From positions 1 through 5,306 of the forward strand of contig NZ_JAHDJT010000098.1 of the NCBI RefSeq assembly GCF_023661085.1: DNA of 5,306 nt. Reading direction: 5' to 3'. This DNA comes from Wolbachia pipientis. Lineage in GTDB: Bacteria > Pseudomonadota > Alphaproteobacteria > Rickettsiales > Anaplasmataceae. The position numbers and the translations under genes were made by a program. This document shows positions 1 to 5,295 of this stretch, one piece after another; position 1 is the first letter of the stretch, and each line of letters begins with the position of its first letter. Below the pieces are notes generated by a model. It was not told the DNA's origin. It searched no databases and was given only the letters and a program-made list of their open reading frames with translations.

Positions 1-19
1 ACCCTAAGTTTTTTGTCAT
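1..19 (-). CDS. Possible 5' end of a gene leaving the window leftwards
   Basis: Only six codons are visible (Met-Thr-Lys-Asn-Leu-Gly), open to the window edge, so no function can be given. The start is proposed because it lies about 40 nt downstream of a perfect consensus promoter (63-91). It follows a CAGG that could act as a ribosome-binding site, although the spacing of 3 nt is tight. The same CAGG-N(3-4)-ATGACAAAA arrangement recurs at the other end of the window (5287-5304). An in-frame ATG at 64-62 overlaps the -10 box and would precede the transcription start, so it is unlikely to be used. A GTG start in another frame (at about 28) also stays open and cannot be excluded. The gene would lie on the same strand as glyA and downstream of it, but with its own promoter. 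Confidence 0.35.
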
Positions 20-62
20 TAACCTGCACAGATTGCGAAGATAAATAAATAGCTTCAGTATC

Positions 63-91
63 ATTATAAGGGTAACGGCGGAGGTTGTCAA
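63..91 (-). promoter_or_regulatory. Perfect consensus sigma-70 promoter facing left
   Basis: On the minus strand TTGACA (91-86) and TATAAT (68-63) are separated by exactly 17 bp. Both hexamers match the housekeeping sigma consensus at every position, which is rare. Transcription would start near position 56 and leave a leader of roughly 37 nt before the ATG at 19. It points away from glyA and so should drive whatever lies left of the window independently of glyA read-through. Such an unrelaxed promoter usually marks a highly expressed gene or stable RNA. What it drives here is not visible. Confidence 0.75.
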
Positions 92-101
92 GTAGTTTTT
101 T
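85..101 (-). repeat. 17-nt block shared with the right end of the window (left copy)
   Basis: The minus strand reads AAAAAACTACTTGACAA, identical to the plus strand at 5207-5223. The block carries the -35 hexamer of the promoter in both copies, so the two copies face outward from the window. Similarity fades in the spacer and returns near the proposed start codon. Confidence 0.8.
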
Positions 102-122
102 GTTCTGTTTCTATGAACTACT
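91..122. repeat. Inverted repeat between glyA and the left promoter
   Basis: AGTAGTT at 91-97 is complementary to AACTACT at 116-122, giving a 7-bp stem with an 18-nt loop. A nested GTTC/GAAC pairing (102-105 with 115-118) is an alternative fold. It lies about 30 nt beyond the glyA stop and could mark its transcript end. It is AT-rich and has no U-run after the stem in the glyA direction, so it is not a convincing intrinsic terminator. One arm overlaps the shared 17-nt block and touches the -35 box. Confidence 0.3.
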
Positions 123-149
123 CGGATGACATCATATAAATTGCTAGAG

Positions 150-1427
150 TTAATAAATAGGAAAATCATTACAAATCTTTTCAACTTTACTTTTTACTGT
201 TTTTTCGACATTTAAGCTATTTTTGCTGATTAGTCCTTGAGCTATCTCATTTATTAAGTCTGCTATTTCTTTAAAATTTTCTGCCCCAAGTCCACGTGTT
301 GTTTCAGCAGCAGTGCCAAAACGCAGCCCTGAAGTGATGGTTGGCTTCTCTGTGTCAAATGGTACAGAGTTTTTATTGCAGGTAATACCAGCCCTTTCAA
401 GGCTATCTACAACGTCTTTTCCGGTCAATTTCTGTGGTCTTAAGTCAACTAGCACTATATGAGAGTCAGTGCCACCGGTTATAATGCTCAGTCCATGCTC
501 TTGCAGCGTTTGAGCTAGTACTTTTGCATTCTCCACAACTTTTCTGCTATAAGTTTTAAACTCTGGCGCTAATGCTTCTTTAAATGCAACAGCTTTTGCA
601 GCTATTACATGCATAAGCGGCCCACCTTGTAGCCCTGGGAAAACCGCTGATTGAATTTTTTTATGTAACGTTTCATCATTCGTCATTATTACTCCACCCC
701 TAGGACCACGCAGAGTTTTGTGAGTCGTAGAAGTCATAACATGCGCATATCCAGCAGGTGATGGATATTCACCCGCTGCAATAAGTCCCGCATAGTGAGC
801 AATATCAGCAAGCAAATATGCACCAACTTTATCCGCGATTTCGCGAAAACGCTTGAAGTTTATCTTTCTTGGATAAGCGGAAGCACCAGCTATGATTAGT
901 TTTGGCTTATGCTCAAGTGCCAGCTTTTCTACCTCGTCCATATCGAGCAGATAAGTGTCTTTGCTGACTGCATACTGAATCGACTTAAACCATTTACCAG
1001 AGAGGCTTGGTGCTGCACCATGAGTTAGGTGTCCACCGCAACTTAGCGATAATCCAAGTATCGTATCGCCCGGAGTAAGCAATGAAGCAAACACTGCTTG
1101 ATTTGCCTGAGAACCAGAATGAGGTTGAACGTTCGCAAATTTAACACCAAACAGTTTACAGAACCTCTCTATAGCTAGACTTTCGACCTCATCCACATAT
1201 TCACAACCACAGTAATACCTTTTCCCTGGATAACCTTCCGCATATTTATTAGTCAGAAAAGAGCCTTGTGCCTCCATCACTGCTTTACTTGCAAAATTTT
1301 CTGATGCAATCAGTTGCAGTTGCGACCTTTGACGCTGCAATTCCTTCTCTATAGATTGATAAATTTCGTCATCAAAAGACTTTAAACCATTTCTAAGACT
1401 GCAGATTTTTTCCGAAACACTTGCCAT
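150..1427 (-). CDS. glyA: Serine hydroxymethyltransferase
   Basis: This cytosolic PLP enzyme converts serine and tetrahydrofolate to glycine and 5,10-methylene-tetrahydrofolate, feeding glycine, thymidylate and purine synthesis. The 425 residues are close to the usual length of about 417. Visible signatures are LIASENF (39-45), [13 protein letters not shown] (60-72) with the catalytic Glu64, QPHSGSQAN (101-109), GGHLTHG (131-137) and ADIAHYAG (207-214) with cofactor-contacting Asp208 and His211. The PLP lysine is Lys237 in [13 protein letters not shown], and the substrate carboxylate arginine is Arg369 in GLRFGT. No key residue is missing. The start gives a slightly longer N-terminus than in E. 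coli; the next Met is residue 51, too late to be the start. The ribosome-binding site is weak (GAAG, 8 nt before ATG). The gene lies 56 bp downstream of the MFS gene on the same strand and may be co-transcribed with it. Confidence 0.97.
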   Translation of the reverse strand: MASVSEKICSLRNGLKSFDDEIYQSIEKELQRQRSQLQLIASENFASKAVMEAQGSFLTNKYAEGYPGKRYYCGCEYVDEVESLAIERFCKLFGVKFANVQPHSGSQANQAVFASLLTPGDTILGLSLSCGGHLTHGAAPSLSGKWFKSIQYAVSKDTYLLDMDEVEKLALEHKPKLIIAGASAYPRKINFKRFREIADKVGAYLLADIAHYAGLIAAGEYPSPAGYAHVMTSTTHKTLRGPRGGVIMTNDETLHKKIQSAVFPGLQGGPLMHVIAAKAVAFKEALAPEFKTYSRKVVENAKVLAQTLQEHGLSIITGGTDSHIVLVDLRPQKLTGKDVVDSLERAGITCNKNSVPFDTEKPTITSGLRFGTAAETTRGLGAENFKEIADLINEIAQGLISKNSLNVEKTVKSKVEKICNDFPIY

Positions 1428-1452
1428 AGATCAAACTTCGTTTAACTCAATG

Positions 1453-1481
1453 ATATTAAAATGTATGTTCGCTACAAGCAA
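1453..1481 (-). promoter_or_regulatory. Weak candidate promoter for glyA
   Basis: In the 56-bp gap between the MFS gene and glyA the minus strand has TTGCTT (1481-1476), 17 bp, then TAATAT (1458-1453). Each box matches only part of the consensus (3/6 and 4/6). It could give glyA expression independent of the MFS gene. In DNA this AT-rich a match of this quality can arise by chance. Confidence 0.25.
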
Positions 1482-1483
1482 TT

Positions 1484-2695
1484 TTAAGATCGTTTTTTTA
1501 ACCACACAAAACCAAAAGCAGCCAAGAGTAGACATATAGGAATAATCGATATTGCTTTTACCAGCAATCCAGCACCATACACAGGATTTCCTTGTATTAT
1601 CATTCCGTCCCAATACAAATCTACTATTTTTGCGATTCCAACGTGAAAAAAATAGCCAAAAACCATAACTATCATATTTGATACGGCCGTAGCCAAGCCC
1701 ACCAAGTTATTGCTTACATAACTTATTGCTTTGTAAATGGTAATTACCTGATATCCAGATGCAAAGCCGATAACAAGAAGCGCAGGCAGCACAACATATA
1801 GGCCACCAGCTCGTGTAAAAAGCAAAAGGAAGCTAGCGATCATTGCAAAAGAACACGCAATAATTACTTCGTAATGCCTGTTTGGACATTTTTCCAGCAG
1901 GTAAGCCAAAAAGAATGCTCCAGCTCCCATACCTATAAACATGAGAGAAGAAAGCGAAGACGCTAGATCTCCGGTCATTTGATACATCTCACACAAGAAT
2001 GCTTTTGCCCAGCCATCAGCAAAACCTTCTAATGGACCAACCATTAGGCCACCAAAAAAGCTGATCAGAATGATATGTTTGTTGAAGAGCACAGTTTTCA
2101 AATCTTGAAGTACATTGTCACTTGCATTCTCTTGTGCATTACTGCTTGGCGTTACAAAGAATAACAGCAAAGCAAGCAAACAACCAAACGCTGAGAAGGT
2201 ATAAATAACATAGTCCCAACCAAATTTATCGAGTAAGAAGTCCAAGGGTAATCCACCATAAATAGCTCCCAGTAGCCCTATTATTATAGATAAACTGGCC
2301 ATTCTTGCTGATTTTTCTTGTGAAAAATACATGCTTGCAACTTTAAAGATCCCAATTGCCGAAGCAGACGATCCAATTCCAACGATTATTCTACCGAATA
2401 TTGAGTAATACCACTCATTGAAGCATATAAGCGGTAGTGTTCCAACAAATGTTAAAATAGTGCATATAGGCAAAACAAGTTTTGGGCCAGATCTGTCAAG
2501 AAAAAGACCAACAGGTATGTGAGCAACCGTATAGCCTACATAATACAGCCCACCAAATTGACCAACATCTGTAACACTTATTTTAAACTTTGTTATTAAT
2601 TCAGGTGCGATTATATTCGGGATCACACGTAATATGTATTGGTATGCATAAAATAGGGATGCTAGCAACCATATTAAAAAGTTTCTTTGTAGCAT
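1484..2695 (-). CDS. Major facilitator superfamily (MFS) transporter
   Basis: This is a 403-residue inner-membrane protein with about 12 predicted hydrophobic segments in two halves, split by a hydrophilic loop at about residues 182-204. The length is typical for MFS. Motif A after the second helix reads GLFLDRSGPKLVL (63-75), and motif B in helix 4 is RIIVGIG (102-108, RxxxGxG form). The opening, with YAYQYILRVIPN at 17-28 and helix 2 reaching AHIPVGLFLDR, resembles the MFS group common in intracellular bacteria such as Legionella and Coxiella, whose substrates are mostly unknown. I therefore assign no substrate. The ATG at 2695 is chosen over an in-frame GTG at 2704 (406 residues) because that GTG lies inside the AAGGTGAG ribosome-binding site, which is correctly spaced only for the ATG. 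A good promoter lies at 2782-2810. glyA follows after 56 bp, so this gene is probably first in a two-gene transcript. Confidence 0.9.
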   Translation of the reverse strand: MLQRNFLIWLLASLFYAYQYILRVIPNIIAPELITKFKISVTDVGQFGGLYYVGYTVAHIPVGLFLDRSGPKLVLPICTILTFVGTLPLICFNEWYYSIFGRIIVGIGSSASAIGIFKVASMYFSQEKSARMASLSIIIGLLGAIYGGLPLDFLLDKFGWDYVIYTFSAFGCLLALLLFFVTPSSNAQENASDNVLQDLKTVLFNKHIILISFFGGLMVGPLEGFADGWAKAFLCEMYQMTGDLASSLSSLMFIGMGAGAFFLAYLLEKCPNRHYEVIIACSFAMIASFLLLFTRAGGLYVVLPALLVIGFASGYQVITIYKAISYVSNNLVGLATAVSNMIVMVFGYFFHVGIAKIVDLYWDGMIIQGNPVYGAGLLVKAISIIPICLLLAAFGFVWLKKRS

Positions 2696-2699
2696 CAAC

Positions 2700-2707
2700 C
2701 TCACCTT
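2700..2707 (-). promoter_or_regulatory. Ribosome-binding site deciding the MFS gene start
   Basis: The minus strand reads AAGGTGAG followed by GTTG and ATG. GGTGA pairs with the 16S anti-Shine-Dalgarno tail, and the 4-nt gap nearly matches the 3-nt gap seen before the 167-residue gene (2978-2985) and before aatA (GGTGAG at 5129-5124). The longer GTG start would sit within this site. Confidence 0.7.
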
Positions 2708-2781
2708 AAATTCAAAATCATAGGTTTATAAAAAATAGCTTTTTACAAATTTTTAATTTGCTAAAACTTAGTATAGTTAAA

Positions 2782-2810
2782 TTTATAGCAAATGAGCAAC
2801 TATGTATCAA
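2782..2810 (-). promoter_or_regulatory. Promoter of the MFS (and probably glyA) transcript
   Basis: On the minus strand TTGATA (2810-2805) and TATAAA (2787-2782) are spaced by 17 bp, with one mismatch from consensus in each box. Transcription would start near 2775, leaving an 80-nt leader. That leader contains a small AT-only palindrome (2746-2760, CAAATT-TTT-AATTTG) of unclear meaning. No riboswitch-like structure is apparent in the leader. Confidence 0.6.
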
Positions 2811-2885
2811 CTAAATTTTCCAGCACTAGCTGCTTGAACATGAAGAGGGCATTTCTAAAAATGGGAACAATTATATTTAAAATAG

Positions 2886-2891
2886 TATAAT
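2886..2891 (+). promoter_or_regulatory. Alternative -10 box upstream of the 167-residue gene
   Basis: TATAAT is present exactly, but the sequence 16-18 bp upstream matches a -35 box poorly (at best 3 of 6). The box also forms one arm of an inverted repeat, AATTATA (2869-2875) with TATAATT (2886-2892). If used, it would leave a leader of about 90 nt before the ATG at 2989. Confidence 0.25.
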
Positions 2892-2923
2892 TTTTGATAA
2901 AGCCTAGTATCAGAAACGTTCTA

Positions 2924-2957
2924 GTTAACTCAATGTTAACCTTTCCGCATGTATAAT
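2924..2957 (+). promoter_or_regulatory. Candidate promoter of the 167-residue gene with paired GTTAAC sites
   Basis: A perfect TATAAT (2952-2957) is preceded directly by TG. It would start transcription near 2964 and give a leader of about 25 nt containing the ribosome-binding site. No good -35 box lies 16-18 bp upstream. Instead two identical self-complementary GTTAAC hexamers (2924-2929 and 2935-2940), 11 bp apart centre to centre, bracket that position. The weak -35 together with sites one helical turn apart would fit activator-dependent control, but this is inference. Confidence 0.4.
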
Positions 2958-2977
2958 GGTCAATATAACGTCAAGCA

Positions 2978-2985
2978 AAGGTGAG
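2978..2985 (+). promoter_or_regulatory. Ribosome-binding site deciding the start of the 167-residue gene
   Basis: AAGGTGAG is followed by CCA and ATG (2989). It is the same motif and nearly the same spacing as for the MFS gene and aatA. It supports the ATG at 2989 over the in-frame ATG at 2956, which lies within the -10 box and has no ribosome-binding site. Confidence 0.7.
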
Positions 2986-2988
2986 CCA

Positions 2989-3492
2989 ATGAGTACAAGC
3001 ACAAAAAACAACACGCTACAAAATTACCTAACAAAATACATCGAGCAAACGTTTGCTGCTCATACGGGTAACAGATATGATAAACTATATAGAGAACTTT
3101 TAAGCAAAGTAGAAGAGACAATAAAGCTAGCTGTAAGCAAAGCAAAACATTTAGACATTAGTCTAGAGAGTGTATATGGAGAGTTAACATCCAATAAAAA
3201 ACTACTTCACGCTATTGCTAAGCAGCAAGTGTCGACATTTTTGGATACCCACCAAACAAAAAAGGGAATCGTCGAGGGATTTAGCAAACATAATATCAAC
3301 GAAAGTGATTTAAAGATTCTGGAGGAAGGAAAAGGTTTGGTGAAAAAAATAAATGATATTAATTTAATCCAGCAAAATGAAGAAAATAAGTTAAACATCA
3401 GCAATATACTTGCCCAATCAATAGGACATCCTTCTTCACAAATTAAGGAATCTGAGGTGACTTCAGTAAATATCCTCGACGTGGTAAAATAG
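2989..3492 (+). CDS. Unrecognised lysine-rich, mostly helical protein (167 aa)
   Basis: I do not recognise a family. The protein has no signal peptide and no membrane segment, and is probably soluble. It has 20 lysines, one proline, no cysteine or tryptophan, and no methionine after the first. Long amphipathic stretches at about 9-24, 29-55, 57-88 and 106-130 suggest an all-helical fold, possibly with coiled-coil pairing. The C-terminal 35 residues look less ordered and end in hydrophobic residues and lysine. The reading frame is intact, with a well-placed ribosome-binding site and a -10 box, so it is likely a real gene. The ATG at 2956 would add 11 residues but overlaps the promoter. It is the only complete plus-strand gene here, divergent from the MFS gene and convergent with the SMR gene. 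A lineage-restricted protein or secreted effector is possible, but nothing in the sequence proves this. Confidence 0.75.
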   Translation: MSTSTKNNTLQNYLTKYIEQTFAAHTGNRYDKLYRELLSKVEETIKLAVSKAKHLDISLESVYGELTSNKKLLHAIAKQQVSTFLDTHQTKKGIVEGFSKHNINESDLKILEEGKGLVKKINDINLIQQNEENKLNISNILAQSIGHPSSQIKESEVTSVNILDVVK

Positions 3493-3513
3493 ACAATTTA
3501 TGAGCGTCTATTT
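3487..3513. terminator. Possible weak terminator hairpin between convergent genes
   Basis: AAATAGAC (3487-3494) pairs perfectly with GTCTATTT (3506-3513) around an 11-nt loop. The repeat includes the TAG stop of the 167-residue gene and lies 41 bp from the stop of the SMR gene. The stem is AT-rich and no long U-run follows, so termination from this element alone would be inefficient. Its position between converging genes is the main support. Confidence 0.3.
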
Positions 3514-3553
3514 ATCTCAATTCCCGGCATATTCACACCTAGCCTTTAGCTGC

Positions 3554-3871
3554 CTATTTGGTAAACACTTTTAAGCCTATAATACCCAGCACTACCAAAA
3601 CAATAGAAAATAAACGCCCAAGATTCACTGGATCATTAAAAAATATTACTCCTACCACCGCTGCGCCTGTAGAACCTATACCAGTCCAAACTGCGTAGGA
3701 TGTTCCAAGGGGAATAGACTTCATTGCTACTGATAGCCAGTAAAGGCTTGCAGGAGCACAAACTAAAATAATTACCACAGGCGTCATGCGGGCAAAACCA
3801 TCACTATACTTTAGCGCCGTCGTCCACACAACTTCAAGTAAGCCAGCTAATAATAAATATAACCAGGCCAT
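3554..3871 (-). CDS. sugE: Small multidrug resistance family protein, SugE/Gdx (guanidinium exporter) subtype
   Basis: A 105-residue inner-membrane protein with four hydrophobic helices, the usual size for the SMR family, which works as an antiparallel proton-coupled dimer. The family proton/substrate glutamate is Glu13. The residues known to distinguish guanidinium exporters (Gdx, formerly SugE) from EmrE-like drug pumps are present at the same positions: Gly10, Trp16, Ser42, Tyr59 and Trp62. Other signatures are LKYSDGFAR (20-28) and PLGTSYAVWTGIG (54-66). I infer export of guanidinium-type cations, not broad drug efflux. The ribosome-binding site is AAGGA, 8 nt before ATG. The gene starts 55 bp after the aatA stop on the same strand, with no clear promoter between, so co-transcription with aatA is likely. 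I see no guanidine riboswitch upstream. If the function is Gdx, a single copy implies a dual-topology homodimer. Confidence 0.9.
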   Translation of the reverse strand: MAWLYLLLAGLLEVVWTTALKYSDGFARMTPVVIILVCAPASLYWLSVAMKSIPLGTSYAVWTGIGSTGAAVVGVIFFNDPVNLGRLFSIVLVVLGIIGLKVFTK

Positions 3872-3926
3872 AAATTAGTTCCTTGCTACTGACATACGAA
3901 AACATTACACATGAGAATGCAGAAAG

Positions 3927-5120
3927 TCAACTTAGTGTTTCGCATGCTTTAATAATACTGTTGCATCCAATTTCTAGTTGTTCCTGAGAGGTTGCATAAG
4001 AAATTCTGACAAAATTTTCAAGGCCAAACGCAACTCCTGGAACTACGGCGACTAAATGGTCCTCCAGCAAGTATTCAGTAAAATCAAGGTCGTTATTTAT
4101 TACTTTACCATTTTTTGTGCTCTTACCCAACAAGCCTTCGCACGAAACGAACAAATAGAACGCACCTTGCGGAGTAGATGCTGATAGTCCTGGAGCAGAA
4201 CTTAGCTTCTCTACCACAAAATCTCTACGACTCTTGAAAATTCTCGTTCTTTCCTTCAAAAAACCATGATCGCCGCTTAAAGCTTCAACTGCTGCTGCCT
4301 GCGCTATCGAATTTGGGCTAGAAGTGCTCTGAGACTGCAGCGCAGAAATGGCTTTTATTACATTACTTTTACCTGCAATATAACCTATTCTCCAGCCTGT
4401 CATCGCGTAAGCTTTCGATACCCCATTAACCACAAAAACCCTATCATAAAGCCTCGGTTCAACCTGGGCAATAGTAAAAAACCTCTCATCGTATGCTATA
4501 TGTTCATAAATATCATCTGTAACAACGTTCACGTGAGGACATTCAAGCAATACTTGTGCTATGTCTTTCAGTTCATCATATGTATACACAATTCCTGCTG
4601 GGTTATTCGGTGAATTAAGGATCAGCCACTTGGTCTTTTTGGTTATCTTGCTTTTTAACAATTCTGGTGTTAGCTTGAAGTTTTGCTTGCACTTTGCTAC
4701 AACCGGCAGACCACCAAAAAGACTTACCATATCAACATATGAGACCCAATAAGGGGCTGGAATTATAGCTTCATCTCCAGGGTTAATCGTTGCCATAAAT
4801 AAGTTAAACAACACCTGTTTAGCGCCGATACCAACGCAGATTTGATTAAATGTGTATTCGAGATTGTTATCCCTTTTTAACTTATTGATTATCGCTTCTT
4901 TAAGTTCATGTGTCCCATCAACAGCAGTATACTTAGTTTTACCTTCGTTTATTGCTTGAATAGCTGCTTTTTTTACATGGTCTGGAGTGTCAAAGTCCGG
5001 CTCTCCTGCAGCTAAAACGCAGATATTTTTCCCCTCGCCTTTCAGTCTATTTGCCTTATCGGTTACAGCAATCGTAGGTGATGGCTTTATTAGGGACATT
5101 CTTTCTGCAAGGTCTGACAT
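3927..5120 (-). CDS. aatA: Aspartate aminotransferase, class I PLP enzyme (subgroup Ib)
   Basis: This cytosolic enzyme transfers the amino group between aspartate/2-oxoglutarate and oxaloacetate/glutamate, linking the TCA cycle to amino-acid pools. Its 397 residues are normal for the subgroup. Visible features are AGEPDFDTP (38-46), ring-stacking Trp125 in PAPYWVSY, NSPNNPAG (169-176) with Asn173, Asp202 and Tyr205 in TDDIYEH, the PLP lysine Lys236 in NGVSKAYAMTGWR with Arg244, and the substrate carboxylate arginine Arg372 in VRISYA. Lys101 in GAKQVLFN matches the lysine that confers dicarboxylate preference in the Thermus thermophilus enzyme, which supports aspartate as substrate. Some subgroup Ib enzymes also transaminate prephenate; that cannot be judged here. 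The start has a GGTGAG ribosome-binding site 3 nt before ATG. It is divergent from the gene at the right edge and is followed after 55 bp by the SMR gene. Confidence 0.95.
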   Translation of the reverse strand: MSDLAERMSLIKPSPTIAVTDKANRLKGEGKNICVLAAGEPDFDTPDHVKKAAIQAINEGKTKYTAVDGTHELKEAIINKLKRDNNLEYTFNQICVGIGAKQVLFNLFMATINPGDEAIIPAPYWVSYVDMVSLFGGLPVVAKCKQNFKLTPELLKSKITKKTKWLILNSPNNPAGIVYTYDELKDIAQVLLECPHVNVVTDDIYEHIAYDERFFTIAQVEPRLYDRVFVVNGVSKAYAMTGWRIGYIAGKSNVIKAISALQSQSTSSPNSIAQAAAVEALSGDHGFLKERTRIFKSRRDFVVEKLSSAPGLSASTPQGAFYLFVSCEGLLGKSTKNGKVINNDLDFTEYLLEDHLVAVVPGVAFGLENFVRISYATSQEQLEIGCNSIIKACETLS

Positions 5121-5200
5121 AATCTCACCAAAATTAAATCAAAATGATAAACCCCACACAACAAAAAAGCCAGAAATTTTGTTAGCAGCGTATGTCATCC

Positions 5201-5217
5201 AGTAGAAAAAAACTACT
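5201..5217. repeat. Short hairpin with A7 loop before the right promoter
   Basis: AGTAG (5201-5205) pairs with CTACT (5213-5217) around seven A residues. The downstream arm belongs to the shared 17-nt block. The left copy can also pair its ACTACT with an upstream AGTAGT, so the potential to fold is common to both ends although the loops differ. The stem is only 5 bp and may be coincidental. Confidence 0.25.
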
Positions 5218-5223
5218 TGACAA
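5207..5223 (+). repeat. 17-nt block shared with the left end of the window (right copy)
   Basis: AAAAAACTACTTGACAA is identical to the minus strand at 101-85 and contains the -35 box (5217-5222) of the rightward promoter. Together with the conserved region around the downstream ATG it suggests a duplicated control region. Confidence 0.8.
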
Positions 5224-5245
5224 ATTTTGTCTGTCCTGCTACTAT
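5217..5245 (+). promoter_or_regulatory. Promoter facing right out of the window
   Basis: A consensus TTGACA (5217-5222) is followed after 17 bp by TACTAT (5240-5245), a 5-of-6 match to the -10 box. An overlapping TATAAA (5243-5248) is closer to typical -10 use but would need 20-bp spacing. The transcript would start near 5252 and have a leader of about 45 nt before the ATG at 5296. Confidence 0.6.
5219..5231. promoter_or_regulatory. Palindrome overlapping the -35 box, possible operator
   Basis: GACAAA-T-TTTGTC is a perfect 6+1+6 inverted repeat that covers most of the -35 hexamer and the start of the spacer. A dimeric regulator bound here would block the promoter. The left copy of the module lacks it, because similarity stops at the centre of the palindrome. 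No regulator is identified. Confidence 0.35.
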
Positions 5246-5295
5246 AAAAGCAAGGGTATTTTTGACTCAAAACTTGTTTTTGATCTGCAGGCTCA

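Noticed and set aside
1442..1452. 11-mer TTAACTCAATG shared with 2925-2935
   Set aside because: The copies have different orientations relative to the genes they precede, and the similarity does not extend. In AT-rich DNA this is weak evidence of a common element.
1431..1613. 60-codon minus-strand reading frame over the end of the MFS gene
   Set aside because: It overlaps the MFS gene's C-terminal coding region in another frame and extends into the gap; it has no ribosome-binding site and no recognisable domain.
2696..2704. GTG start for the MFS gene (three extra residues)
   Set aside because: The GTG lies inside the AAGGTGAG ribosome-binding site that serves the ATG at 2695.
2746..2760. 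Palindrome CAAATT-TTT-AATTTG in the MFS leader as a terminator or attenuator
   Set aside because: It has only two G-C pairs' worth of stability and no coding leader; AT-rich palindromes of this size are common by chance.
2821..2832. CAGC-ACTA-GCTG mini hairpin in the divergent intergenic region
   Set aside because: A 4-bp stem is too short to call, with no supporting context.
2960..3404. Two minus-strand frames (2960-3145 and 3207-3404) antisense to the orphan gene
   Set aside because: Their hydrophobic, Leu/Cys/Phe-rich composition is what antisense of a lysine/glutamate-rich AT-rich gene gives; no initiation signals.
3872..3926. Guanidine riboswitch in front of the SMR gene
   Set aside because: The 55-nt gap has no paired hairpins with ACGR loops (guanidine-II) and is too short for a guanidine-I aptamer.
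4561..5205. Plus-strand frames (4561-4752 and 4987-5205) antisense to aatA
   Set aside because: They are shadows of a confidently identified enzyme gene and have no family similarity.
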